Positions 16,490 to 25,749 of a stretch of 64,000 nt of DNA are shown piece by piece (positions within the stretch are counted from its first letter, which is position 1; every line of letters starts with the position of its first letter). The DNA is taken from NCBI GenBank assembly GCA_965200765.1, contig OZ241380.1, positions 1,426,001-1,490,000 of the forward strand, written 5' to 3'. Below the pieces are notes generated by a model. That model searched no databases. It had not been told where the DNA came from and saw nothing but the letters and a program-made list of their open reading frames with translations. The translations under genes were made by a program, and so were the position numbers. The DNA is from G965200765 sp965200765. GTDB lineage: Bacteria > Pseudomonadota > Gammaproteobacteria > Arenicellales > JAJDZL01.

Positions 16490-19400
16490 TCACGACACGT
16501 TTGCCTGTCGATGGTTCTCGCTGGCACTTATGCAGTGCCCGTCCTTGAATACCAGATAGTTCGACGGCAATGCCGTGATTCGATGAGATTCTGACCGTGT
16601 CACAGACGCTATGTTTAACGGGTCAGTAGCAGAAACTGTAATTGCTTGATCGTCGGGCAATTTGTTTCGGCAACGGCGCAACATTTCTACCGCTCCTGGA
16701 TGAGCAAACTGCTCTCCCCTGAAACCATCCACAAATCTGCCGCCTCGAACATCGCCGCGGTCTTCCATGTAGCGAAACACTTTGAGCAAATCAAACCAGG
16801 ATGGAAAATATGATTTTTCAGAAGCAACTATATCCCGAAAAATCACGCCATAGCGATTCAGCAACACATTGCCAGCATAGCGAACCGCCTCTTCAGGCGA
16901 AATTTCCTTTCTGGATGGTCTGAGAATGAGTGACCATCTGCCAGAAAATTGAACTCCCCTTCCGACTACCCTACTCAGCCTTGATCGCTTTCTACGATCA
17001 AGCTCCGATGTAAGCAATGCTCGCATTCCGCCAAAGTGGTCGCAACTGACCAATCCCATGGAAAACAACTCTACCAATCCTTCCTCAACATGCGTCGGCA
17101 ATAACCGTAATTCGTCCTGAATTTCATCCAGAAACAATGCTCCCTGCTCCGTCAACAATTCCTTGATTTGCTGCCCTACAGCAGACAGTCTAAGGCTTTC
17201 TGAATCTTGAACACAGGCAAGTTCCCGCCAAATTTGCAGGTTTTCCCGACGCAAGAACGTCAGCGGAATCATTTTCAGGCTTCCTCTGTGGTAGGGCTTG
17301 AAGTTACCGGTTCGTATTGATGCCGGCTTCGATAATCTGGCCCAGACATATTTGCCTGAAGACACTAGCAGATCAAGCAATTCCGGCGTATATGCAAATA
17401 CGCGCCGTGGCAATATGTCAGACTCCCAGGATGAAACTGGTGCTTCGAACCCTTCCATTTGTCGGATTACCACATCAAGCGTGTCCAGTCCCTCACCCAT
17501 AGTTTCCTTGCTCAATCGTTGCCAATCTGTCAGAAAGCGGGTAAATATCGCTGCATCAACCGGTTTGATCTGTTTCCTCAAATTGTTCAAAGTACGCTTG
17601 TGCAGGCGAGCTAAAAATCGCCGTTCACACCACTCCTTGGATTCACTCGCACCGGTGAAATACCCGCGCATTGCAGTACCTTCCGCTTCAAGTACCAGCA
17701 AAGCAGCATTGATACTTTCAATATCGATCGCCAATTCTGTGGAAATATTTTCTGCAGTTGCAGGGCCAAGCATTTCCAGTCGAGATCGCAGAAGTCGGAC
17801 CAAGGCCGATTCTGCATCTTTACAACCGGAATCGCCAAACTGGGCAGGCGGAATCGAGGGCATCAGTTCCAATTCCGGTACAACCAGCAACAGTTCTTCC
17901 AAACGTTCGGCAACAACCCACACTATTTTCGAGTTCGGCAATCGCGCCCGGGTTGCCCGATTGTCGACGACCAAAGTTTCAAAATACTTCTTCCAATTTT
18001 CCCGATCAGGACGTTGACTCAATTCCTCTTCCAGAATCAACCCATACAACATTAATGCGTCATGCACTTCATCTGGAAGTTTTGGTTGTGGCCAAATCTC
18101 GCTACGAAGTTCGTCAATCAAATTCGGGTCAAGCTTGCTCAACTCCTGTGCATCGGCAATACTCAGTTGGCGCCGTTGCTGAATTGCCAAAGTCCGTCGC
18201 TCTTCCGCAGGTGCATCATCCAAAAAGGCATACGGCCTCGCGGTAAGCACTTCTTGTGCAAGCGGTGATGGTTCCGGCAAATCCTTGCAAATTACTTTGA
18301 TTTCCTCTGCCTCAATACCTCGTAACAACTCTTCCAATCCATTCGCATCCATAACTTCTTGCAAGCAGTCCAAAACCGTTTGTGTAACTAGAGGGTGGTC
18401 CGGCACTTCAATCGGACCTGCCAGGTTTTCCTGACATGCCAACTGGTCGGGAAATACCAGTGCAAGCAAATCCTCAGCATCCGCGCGCTGCAATGGTGGT
18501 GGCACTTTCTTGCCGGTACGATTTCTCTGGATTGCAAGTGCTATATTGGCGACCCATCTCCATCTTGTTCCGAACATCGGTGCCGTAAAAATCGCTTGTG
18601 TCAGAGTTTCCCGGGCAGTTGCACTCTTCAAGTAACTCCGTACATCTTCCAACTCAAAACTGTGAGTAGGTCCTAATGACAGTACCAAATTGTCTTCCAA
18701 GGCGGAAGCCTGAAGTTCGAAATTGAACCGTACACAGAATCGCTTTCGCAACGCCAAGCCCCAGGCCTTGTTCAGACGCGAACCATAGACACTGTGAACT
18801 ACCAGGTGTGCATCGCCAGCTTCATCAAAAAATCTTTCGAGTACAATTTTTTCCCGAGTGGGCAGTTCACCAAGAATGGTTTTCGACGCTGCCAGGTACT
18901 CTGCGATTTGTCTGGAAGCCCATGCGTCAAGACTATACTCCTGTTTCAAAAAGTTGATTGCATCGTCTACCGATGGATCGGTCAGAAATTTTTCCAGGTC
19001 CTGTCTGAGTCTGGAAACAGATTGACTGAGAATGTCGCTACGGCCGCGCCCCTCTCCAAACCAGAATGGAATATTCGGCGGGAGTCCCTTTGCATCTTCA
19101 ACCCGCACCAGCCCGTTCGACACTTGCAAAATCCGATACGATGCGTTTCCTAGCTGAAAAATATCACCCGCCAGGCTTTCAAACGCAAAGTCTTCGTTGA
19201 GCGTACCGATACGAACATCGTCGGGTTCGAGCACTACATCAAAATCAAACTGGTCAGGGATCACACCTGCATTGGTTGCTGCGGTAATGCGTGCCCCTCT
19301 TCGTCCGCGTATAACCTTGTTGACAGCATCCAGGTGAATATATGAACCACGCCGCCCGCGGCGTAGTGTAAACCCTTCTGCAAGCATTTGCACAATTTGG

Positions 19401-20758
19401 TCAAATGTTTTCCGGTTCAGAACCCGGTAGGGATATGCCTTGCTGAAGACTTGAAACAACTCATCAATTTTCCATTCACAGACACTTGCTTCCGCAACGA
19501 TTTGTTGTGCCAGAACATCCAGAGCGCCAGTTACGATTTGCAGTGATTCCATTTCTCCGGTATTCACTGATTTCAATAATGCCGCACTCTCAACCAGTTC
19601 ATCCCGTGTTGTTGGAAAGATTCGACCTTTCGGCACTTTGCCGACCGCATGACCCGATCTTCCAATCCTTTGCAGAAACACCGAAATTGACCGCGGGGAA
19701 CCGATCTGAATGACCAGGTCAATATCGCCAATGTCAATACCCAGCTCCAGCGATGCGGTTGCTACAAGCGCCTGTAACTGCCCTGTCTTGAGTTTCTCTT
19801 CTGCATCGCGGCGATGTTCTTTGGACAGACTGCCATGGTGCGATGTAACATTCTCTTCGCCCAGCAACTCTGACAGGTAACGCGTGGCTCGCTCCGAGTG
19901 CCGTCGTGTATTCACGAAAATCAGTGTTGTCTTGTGTTCAAGTACAAGATCTGCAATTCGTCGGTAGACTTCCTGCCAAACCTCGGTCGCCATGACTGCT
20001 TCCAACGGTGCACTTGGCAAATCAATTGACAGATCCCATTCACGTACATGACCCGAATCAACAATTTTGCAATCATGGTCGTCCCGTCCGGTCAGATAGC
20101 TCGCAACTCGGTCCGGCGGCTTTTGTGTTGCCGACAATCCGATACGCGCCAATTTTCGATCCGCAAGTTGCTCAAGTCTCGCCAGTGACAATGAAAAATG
20201 TGCACCTCTTTTGTTTCCTGCCAAGGCATGAATTTCATCAACAATTACTTTGCGAACGGACTGCAACATTCTGCGTCCGGACTCAGAAGTCAATAACAAG
20301 TACAGCGATTCCGGAGTAGTAACCAGAATATGCGGCGGTCGTCGCACCATACGTTGACGCTCGGTTTGCGTGGTATCACCAGTGCGAACGGCGGTACGAA
20401 TTTCAACATCCGCATAATTTTGTTCCACCAATGCTTCGCGAATACCCGCGAGTGGTGCTTCCAGATTCCGATCAATGTCGTACGACAAGGCCTTTAGCGG
20501 TGATACATAAACTACATAGACTTGCGCGTCCAGGCCACCGTTCGCCAACCCTTCCTGAATCAATTCATCAATTACCGCCAGAAATGCAGCCAGAGTTTTT
20601 CCGGATCCGGTCGGTGCCGCAACGAGAATATCCTGCTCGGCTTGAATCGCTGGCCAAGCATCCTCTTGGCATTGTGTTGCAAATTCAAAGTTTTTCGCGA
20701 ACCATCCGCTGACTGCTGGATGAAAACGATAACCCGAATTTGTCTGTTCTGAATTCAT
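16490..20758 (-). CDS. lhr: Lhr-type ATP-dependent superfamily 2 helicase
   Basis: Large helicase-related protein of about 1,422 residues (E. coli Lhr 1,538). It has motif I APTGSGKT, motif II DEIH (VDEIHALAG), motif III SAT (GLSAT) and motif VI QRIGRSGH in the two RecA-like domains, then a winged helix and the long Lhr C-terminal region. Lhr is a 3'-5' DNA translocase and DNA:RNA helicase thought to act in DNA repair, cytoplasmic. The frame is open further to a GTG at 20818; the ATG at 20758 (MNSEQTNSGYRFHP) was preferred because family alignment normally starts near FHPAV. Neither has a clear ribosome site. The product is full-length with no disruptions seen. Confidence 0.92.
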   Translation of the reverse strand: MNSEQTNSGYRFHPAVSGWFAKNFEFATQCQEDAWPAIQAEQDILVAAPTGSGKTLAAFLAVIDELIQEGLANGGLDAQVYVVYVSPLKALSYDIDRNLEAPLAGIREALVEQNYADVEIRTAVRTGDTTQTERQRMVRRPPHILVTTPESLYLLLTSESGRRMLQSVRKVIVDEIHALAGNKRGAHFSLSLARLEQLADRKLARIGLSATQKPPDRVASYLTGRDDHDCKIVDSGHVREWDLSIDLPSAPLEAVMATEVWQEVYRRIADLVLEHKTTLIFVNTRRHSERATRYLSELLGEENVTSHHGSLSKEHRRDAEEKLKTGQLQALVATASLELGIDIGDIDLVIQIGSPRSISVFLQRIGRSGHAVGKVPKGRIFPTTRDELVESAALLKSVNTGEMESLQIVTGALDVLAQQIVAEASVCEWKIDELFQVFSKAYPYRVLNRKTFDQIVQMLAEGFTLRRGRRGSYIHLDAVNKVIRGRRGARITAATNAGVIPDQFDFDVVLEPDDVRIGTLNEDFAFESLAGDIFQLGNASYRILQVSNGLVRVEDAKGLPPNIPFWFGEGRGRSDILSQSVSRLRQDLEKFLTDPSVDDAINFLKQEYSLDAWASRQIAEYLAASKTILGELPTREKIVLERFFDEAGDAHLVVHSVYGSRLNKAWGLALRKRFCVRFNFELQASALEDNLVLSLGPTHSFELEDVRSYLKSATARETLTQAIFTAPMFGTRWRWVANIALAIQRNRTGKKVPPPLQRADAEDLLALVFPDQLACQENLAGPIEVPDHPLVTQTVLDCLQEVMDANGLEELLRGIEAEEIKVICKDLPEPSPLAQEVLTARPYAFLDDAPAEERRTLAIQQRRQLSIADAQELSKLDPNLIDELRSEIWPQPKLPDEVHDALMLYGLILEEELSQRPDRENWKKYFETLVVDNRATRARLPNSKIVWVVAERLEELLLVVPELELMPSIPPAQFGDSGCKDAESALVRLLRSRLEMLGPATAENISTELAIDIESINAALLVLEAEGTAMRGYFTGASESKEWCERRFLARLHKRTLNNLRKQIKPVDAAIFTRFLTDWQRLSKETMGEGLDTLDVVIRQMEGFEAPVSSWESDILPRRVFAYTPELLDLLVSSGKYVWARLSKPASIRTGNFKPYHRGSLKMIPLTFLRRENLQIWRELACVQDSESLRLSAVGQQIKELLTEQGALFLDEIQDELRLLPTHVEEGLVELFSMGLVSCDHFGGMRALLTSELDRRKRSRLSRVVGRGVQFSGRWSLILRPSRKEISPEEAVRYAGNVLLNRYGVIFRDIVASEKSYFPSWFDLLKVFRYMEDRGDVRGGRFVDGFRGEQFAHPGAVEMLRRCRNKLPDDQAITVSATDPLNIASVTRSESHRITALPSNYLVFKDGHCISASENHRQANVS

Positions 20759-21178
20759 GGGAGTATGATCAAAATCAGTGTTAGCACTTGAATTATATGC
20801 GTATTGACGGTTGAACACGGCGCATGACCGGTCGTGACTGGAATATCAAATATCCAGTTTACGGGCAAATGTTCCAACAGAAATTTTTTGCACGAAAACC
20901 ATGTACTTGTGAAAGACAAAACCATTCAGTCAATAAACAACCAAATGCTTCGACACTTCAGTCCGAATTCAAATCTTTCCACGATTGCATGAGTGTTGCC
21001 AATATGTTTGTTCCATAGGTTATAGCAAACCACATAAATCAAATAAAATCAGATATATACGAAGCTTCATCAAATCAATTGTTCAAGTTTCTCGAAACAT
21101 CTGCAAAAAGTAATATTGCTTTGCCTGAATTGCGTATACCATTGACAAAATTATGAACACCAACTTGCCGATTTATCG
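20759..21178. other. Divergent intergenic region between lhr and MFS gene
   Basis: About 420 bp, AT-rich toward the right, with no gene. It should carry divergent promoters. An imperfect inverted repeat (ACTGG-A-ATAT / ATATCCAGT) lies near 20838-20858. TTGACA occurs at 21143 but without a convincing -10. An ATG at 21153 opens a 17-codon frame that is out of register with the transporter gene. Confidence 0.4.
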
Positions 21179-22351
21179 TTGTTTCTACAGACTCTGCGCT
21201 CCGTAATTTCATTGCTCCTGAGCTTTGGGTTGTTGTTGCTGGCCAACGCGCTAATTGCCACTGTACTGGCCCTGCGCGCACAGATCGAGGGCTTTTCTAC
21301 AACGTTTGTTGGCCTGATTGCAACGGCCAACTATCTTGGACTCTACATCGGTGCGATTTACGGCGACAGACTGGTAAACCTGGTGGGTCACATCAGAGCA
21401 TTTGCAATTTACGCAAGCATTGCATCGATTGCACCTCTAACCCATGCACTGTTCATTGATGAGTTCGTCTGGGTTTTGTTTCGTTTCACCAGCGGAGTTT
21501 GCGTGGGTGGCTTGGTCATCATTACAGAAGCATGGCTTAATTCAAAAGCCGTCAATACCAATCGCGGACAGATCATGGCGATGTACATGATTACAAACTA
21601 TTTCGGTGGAGGTGTTGGACAACTGTTCATTCCTTTTGTCGACCCCGCTACATTTCAACTGTTTACCATCGCATCAATTGCATTTTCACTGTCACTCATT
21701 CCAGTCCTGCTGACGAGATTCGCCGCTCCCGAGGTGTATCCGAGAAACCCGGTGCGCATGCGCGACCTGTACCTTTTGTCCCCGGTAGGTATGTTTTGCG
21801 CACTTTCGGCCGGAATGACATCAGCAGCATTGAACGGTCTCGGTCCCGTGTACGTTGTTGATGCAGGAATGCCGATACAAGATGCGGGCTATTTCATGGC
21901 GGCGTTGATTTTTGGCGGGATGCTGCTTCAGTGGCACGTCGGAAAATTATCCGACGGCATGGACCGCCGCAAGGTAATTGTCGGAATTTGTATCTGCAGT
22001 GCACTATTGGCATTCTTTATTGTTCTCGCAACGCAAATTTCCGAATTGATGTTCATTGCGGTTGCCGTTGTATACGGAGCTGTGTCCACCACCTTGTACT
22101 CGGTTGCCGCGGCGCATACCAACGACAGGACTTCTGCCGAAACATTCCTGAAAGCTGCTTCCGGACTGCTGATGGCATACGGTACCGGTGCAATTATCGG
22201 TCCGTTGGTTGCTGCAACTTTTATGGAATATTTTGCTCCCGGGGCGCTGTTTATCTTCCTTTCCATTGTATTCAGCGCCAATGTACTGTTCGTGGCATGG
22301 CGAATGAAAATCCGCTCAATCACACCCGCATCCGGATCTGATTCAGATTAA
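21179..22351 (+). CDS. YcaD-type major facilitator transporter
   Basis: 390-residue inner-membrane protein with about 12 hydrophobic segments, matching the YcaD-like branch of the MFS. The markers are the signature loop NYLGLYIGAIYGDRLV (helix 2-3), the helix 4-5 segment ITEAWLNSKAVNTNRGQIMAMYM and the second-half LSDGMDRRKV loop. The substrate is unknown in this family; a drug-like or metabolite exporter is usual. The start is uncertain: the frame begins at TTG 21179 without a ribosome site, whereas the nearest ATG (21153) is in another frame. The gene converges with the dehydrogenase gene downstream. Confidence 0.85.
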   Translation: MFLQTLRSVISLLLSFGLLLLANALIATVLALRAQIEGFSTTFVGLIATANYLGLYIGAIYGDRLVNLVGHIRAFAIYASIASIAPLTHALFIDEFVWVLFRFTSGVCVGGLVIITEAWLNSKAVNTNRGQIMAMYMITNYFGGGVGQLFIPFVDPATFQLFTIASIAFSLSLIPVLLTRFAAPEVYPRNPVRMRDLYLLSPVGMFCALSAGMTSAALNGLGPVYVVDAGMPIQDAGYFMAALIFGGMLLQWHVGKLSDGMDRRKVIVGICICSALLAFFIVLATQISELMFIAVAVVYGAVSTTLYSVAAAHTNDRTSAETFLKAASGLLMAYGTGAIIGPLVAATFMEYFAPGALFIFLSIVFSANVLFVAWRMKIRSITPASGSDSD

Positions 22352-22363
22352 ACGACCAAAATT

Positions 22364-22381
22364 CTTTCAAATCGTTGAAAG
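22364..22381. terminator. Weak hairpin between convergent genes
   Basis: CTTTCAA-ATCG-TTGAAAG (7-bp stem, 4-nt loop) followed by TTTG on the plus strand, between the MFS and dehydrogenase stop codons. It is a weak candidate bidirectional terminator. Confidence 0.35.
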
Positions 22382-22404
22382 TTTGTTGGTGACTCAACTT
22401 CAAA

Positions 22405-23298
22405 TCACGGGTTCCGGAGCAGACGAATCAGACTGGAGGTATCCCATCTGGAACCGCCCATGGCCTGCACCTCTGAATAGAACTGATCAACCAGTGCAGT
22501 AACAGGCATTCTGGCACCAACTCCATTGGCCTCGGCAAGGCAAATGGACAAGTCCTTGCGCATCCAGTCCACTGCGAATCCGAAATCAAATTCATCATCC
22601 ACCATTGTGGTGCCGCGATTCACCATTTGCCAAGACTGCGCTGCGCCTTTTGAAATCACATCCAGGACAAGTTTTTCGTCCAATCCTACGCGGGTTGCAA
22701 AATTCAGTGCTTCTGCAAGTCCTTGTATCAACCCTGCAATTGTGATTTGATTGACCATTTTCGTAAGCTGTCCGGATCCAACCTCACCCATCAGAGTCAC
22801 CGCCTTTCCGTAACTCTCCATTGCAGGCTTGGCAGTCTCGAATACGTCATTGTCGCCACCCACCATAATCGTCAAGATACCATTCTCGGCACCTGCTTGA
22901 CCTCCGGACACCGGTGCATCCAGAAACCCCAATCCCGATGATTTGGCAACCTCATACATTTTTCTCGCAATGGTGGCCGAGGCGGTAGTATGGTCAACAA
23001 ACACCGCACCGGGCTTCATTGCGGCGAACGCTCCGTTTTCACTGTTGCAAACCGACTCCACGTCAGAGTCGTTGCCGACACAGGCAAATACAAAATCGGC
23101 ACCTTCGGCGGCCAAGGCCGGAGTTGGTGCAGATTTGCCGTTGTATTGATTGACCCAGGATTCAGCTTTGGAGGCCGTACGGTTATAGACGGTTACATCA
23201 TAACCTTTGGTCGTCAAGTGTCCGGCCATCGGATAGCCCATCACCCCCAAGCCGATAAAAGCTGCCTTTTTGTTGTCCGTTTGCTTTACTTCAGTCAT
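22405..23298 (-). CDS. 3-hydroxyisobutyrate dehydrogenase-family oxidoreductase
   Basis: 297-residue beta-hydroxyacid dehydrogenase. The Rossmann motif GLGVMG (16-21) is followed by the substrate signature DAPVSGGQAGAENG (about 127-140) and the catalytic K180 in GSGQLTKMVNQ. The family oxidises 3-hydroxyisobutyrate, tartronate semialdehyde, glyoxylate/succinic semialdehyde or similar with NAD(P); which one cannot be read from sequence. Cytoplasmic, monocistronic as far as visible. NRT after the second strand would suit NADP rather than NAD, because it lacks an acidic residue, but this is only indicative. Confidence 0.88.
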   Translation of the reverse strand: MTEVKQTDNKKAAFIGLGVMGYPMAGHLTTKGYDVTVYNRTASKAESWVNQYNGKSAPTPALAAEGADFVFACVGNDSDVESVCNSENGAFAAMKPGAVFVDHTTASATIARKMYEVAKSSGLGFLDAPVSGGQAGAENGILTIMVGGDNDVFETAKPAMESYGKAVTLMGEVGSGQLTKMVNQITIAGLIQGLAEALNFATRVGLDEKLVLDVISKGAAQSWQMVNRGTTMVDDEFDFGFAVDWMRKDLSICLAEANGVGARMPVTALVDQFYSEVQAMGGSRWDTSSLIRLLRNP

Positions 23299-23564
23299 TG
23301 AAAATTACCCCTCAACAGGTTGTCATTGCGATCAATATTCATTCAAAAATTGGAACCGGTACCAAATTCGGTCTGCGTTCAACTGGAATTCATTGTATTT
23401 CTTTTGACTAAAACTTACACACACTTCCATTTCGGATATTGCCCCGAGTTCGGACCAACTGCCCCTTGATTTCTCAATGTAGTTAAATCATAAAAAAATG
23501 TCGTAGCCAAGTCGACAGATTGAAGTATATTTTGTTGCACTGCAGGAAATTGTGAGCTAATGTC

Positions 23565-24116
23565 ATGACAACCCAGAGTGACTCCAAACCAGACACACGG
23601 TCGTTCGTGCCCGAGAAGACAAAAATTCTGTTTATCGCCGAATCACCGCCGATGTCAGCTGATGAACATTTTTATTCGCCAAACGCGAAAGAACAGGACT
23701 GGCTGTGGGTCAGCTTGATGAAAGCCATCTACAGCGACCGTTTCGGCGATGATGACGTGGAAAGAGACAGAAAAAATGAGTGGCTACTGCGATTCATGAT
23801 TGACGGCTACCAGGTGATCAATGCTTTTCCACGCCCGTTCAAGAAGGAACCTTCTGAGTCCCGAATCAAGCTGATTCAAGAACGAGTCGACGTACTGGTC
23901 GAAGAAATCTGGAAAATTTCGCCAGACAGCATTGTGCTTGTCAAGTACACGGTTTACGATGCCCTGTTCTCCGATCTCGCCGGATTTGAAATGCCAGTGG
24001 TGAACTGCAGATTGCCATATCCGGTGCCAGATTACGGCAAGCAGGAAGAATTTTTGGAAAAATTTTCAAATTTGGTTGCTGATGAACAAATCGTCCTGAC
24101 CCACCTGCAGAAATGA
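23565..24116 (+). CDS. Hypothetical protein, possibly uracil-DNA-glycosylase-like fold
   Basis: 183-residue soluble protein. It starts its folded part with ILFIAESPP, followed by FYSP, then a helical middle, then IVLVKYTVYDAL and a closing strand. The order of a strand ending in a short acidic/Pro motif and a second strand of small hydrophobics recalls the UDG-like fold (GxxP near the start), but the true UDG catalytic motifs are not clear, so function is left open. Its TGA overlaps an ATG (ATGA at 24113-24116) that begins the GNAT pseudogene downstream, so the two were once translationally coupled. Confidence 0.6.
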   Translation: MTTQSDSKPDTRSFVPEKTKILFIAESPPMSADEHFYSPNAKEQDWLWVSLMKAIYSDRFGDDDVERDRKNEWLLRFMIDGYQVINAFPRPFKKEPSESRIKLIQERVDVLVEEIWKISPDSIVLVKYTVYDALFSDLAGFEMPVVNCRLPYPVPDYGKQEEFLEKFSNLVADEQIVLTHLQK

Positions 24117-24499
24117 CCGGTCAGATTTCAACTCTAAAAGCTGAACGACAAGACGCTGAAATGATTGCTCGCTTCAATGTTCGAATGGCTTGGACGATCA
24201 AGTAGCTCAAACTGGAACCACAAATCGTGCAAAAAGTTGTACAATATATTTTTGAACTATCGGAACGGGTTCTATGTCGTTGCAACCCGAGTCGACAAGC
24301 CTGTTGGATGCTTGATGATTACGTATGGGAGTGACTGGCAAAATGCCAACCGGACAACCATGTAGCTCAAAGCATTTACGAAGCGCCGGGAATGAGGCCC
24401 AGCGAATACGTACATTACGAAGCTTCGACGCAAGATGCGGGAAAGCTTAACGAATGTTCACCATTAACAATTAACTTAGCTAGGGAAATTCAAATATGA
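24113..24499 (+). pseudogene. GNAT-family N-acetyltransferase pseudogene
   Basis: Three frame fragments in order make a recognisable GNAT. Fragment 1 starts at the ATG 24113: MTGQISTLKAERQDAEMIAR..., interrupted by TAG at 24203-24205, after which the same frame continues LKLEPQIVQKVVQYIFEL. Fragment 2 (about 24257-24364) shifts frame and reads NYRNGFYVVATRVDKP, then VGCLMITY, the typical central strands. Fragment 3 (about 24352-24499) reads DNHVAQSIYEAPGMRPSEY, the typical C-terminal helix and strand. The acetyl-CoA-binding loop (Q/RxxGxG/A) expected between fragments 2 and 3 is absent, so there is a deletion as well as a stop and frameshifts. The start overlaps the upstream gene (ATGA). The gene is dead unless sequencing errors are responsible, and a deletion of about 45 residues argues against that. 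Confidence 0.8.
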
Positions 24500-25680
24500 T
24501 AGGTAAAGAAGTAGTCGTTCTAGATGGAGTCAGAACTGCAATTGGTGACTATGGTGGATCCCTGAAGTCATTTTCAGCATGCGAACTAGGTGCTATTGCG
24601 GTACGCGAAGCCGTGAAGAAAGCAGATGTCGAGCCGGATACTGTGGGACATTGTGTGATCGGAAATGTTCTTCATTCCGACAAGCGTGATATGTATATTT
24701 CACGCTACGCAGCATTGGAAGGCGGACTTCCAATTGAAGCCCCTGCCCTAACCGTGAACCGACTGTGCGGTAGCGGGCTTCAAGCCGTTGTCAGTGCCGC
24801 ACAAACTGTACAGCTAGGCGAAGCGAGTACCGTTGTGGCCGGCGGTGCCGAATCCATGAGCGGAGCTCCGTACTGGGCAACCGGAATGCGCTGGGGTCAG
24901 CGCATGGGTGATGCGCAGTTTGTCGATATCATGGTGGGCGCATTAAGCGATCCGTTCGACGATGTTCATATGGGCATCACGGCCGAGAATATTGCTGAAA
25001 AGTGGAATATCAGCCGCGATGAGCAAGATGAACTGGCGGTGGAAAGCCACAAGCGGGCCGCACAAGCCTGGACTGAAGGACGCTTCAAAGATCAAATCAC
25101 ACCGATTGAAATCAAATCGCGAAGAGGCACGGTTGTATTCGACACTGACGAACATGTCCGCGGGGATACGAGCGTAGAATCTTTGGCGAAAATGAGAACA
25201 GTGTTCAAACGCGATGGTTCCGTTACAGCAGGAAATGCATCTGGCATCAATGATGCCGCAGCAGCAATTGTCATGATGGAAGCAGATGCGGCCGAGAAAG
25301 CCGGTAAGCAACCAATGGCAAGATTGGTAGGCTACGCCCATTCCGGTGTTGAACCCAAGTACATGGGCATTGGTCCAGTAACCGCAATCCAGAAAGTTCT
25401 GAAAAAGACCGGGCTGAAACTTGACGACATTGAAGTGATTGAGTTGAATGAAGCATTTGCTGTTCAAGCTTTGGCCGTTATGAAAGACTTGGGACTTGAC
25501 CCGAACATTACCAACCCCAACGGCAGCGGAATTTCTCTTGGTCACCCGATTGGTGCAACCGGTTGCATTTTGACAGTCAAGGCACTGTACGAATTGCATC
25601 GCACCAACAGTCGCTACGCCATCGTCTCCATGTGTATTGGTGGCGGACAGGGAATCGCGGCAATTTTCGAGAAAATGTGA
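24496..25680 (+). CDS. Acetyl-CoA C-acyltransferase (thiolase)
   Basis: 394-residue thiolase of the PhaA/BktB/AtoB type. It makes or cleaves 3-ketoacyl-CoA (acetoacetyl-CoA or longer), cytoplasmic. The active site is complete: C91 (NRLCGSGLQ, acyl-enzyme), H350 (GHPIGATG) and C380 (CIGGGQG). AGGGAA precedes the ATG at a good distance. The length is standard. No partner gene (acyl-CoA dehydrogenase, 3-hydroxyacyl-CoA dehydrogenase, phaB) lies beside it, so biosynthetic and degradative roles cannot be separated. The gene behind it, msrP, follows after 69 nt but has no metabolic link. Confidence 0.93.
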   Translation: MIGKEVVVLDGVRTAIGDYGGSLKSFSACELGAIAVREAVKKADVEPDTVGHCVIGNVLHSDKRDMYISRYAALEGGLPIEAPALTVNRLCGSGLQAVVSAAQTVQLGEASTVVAGGAESMSGAPYWATGMRWGQRMGDAQFVDIMVGALSDPFDDVHMGITAENIAEKWNISRDEQDELAVESHKRAAQAWTEGRFKDQITPIEIKSRRGTVVFDTDEHVRGDTSVESLAKMRTVFKRDGSVTAGNASGINDAAAAIVMMEADAAEKAGKQPMARLVGYAHSGVEPKYMGIGPVTAIQKVLKKTGLKLDDIEVIELNEAFAVQALAVMKDLGLDPNITNPNGSGISLGHPIGATGCILTVKALYELHRTNSRYAIVSMCIGGGQGIAAIFEKM

Positions 25681-25749
25681 TCGCAAGAGATACTTTCTGA
25701 CAGTGCCAAATCAAATTACAAAAGGAAACCTAGCAATATCGAGGCAATC

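Noticed and set aside
24943..25686. 247-codon frame antisense to the thiolase
   Set aside because: Thiolase has all catalytic residues on the other strand; this is a shadow frame.
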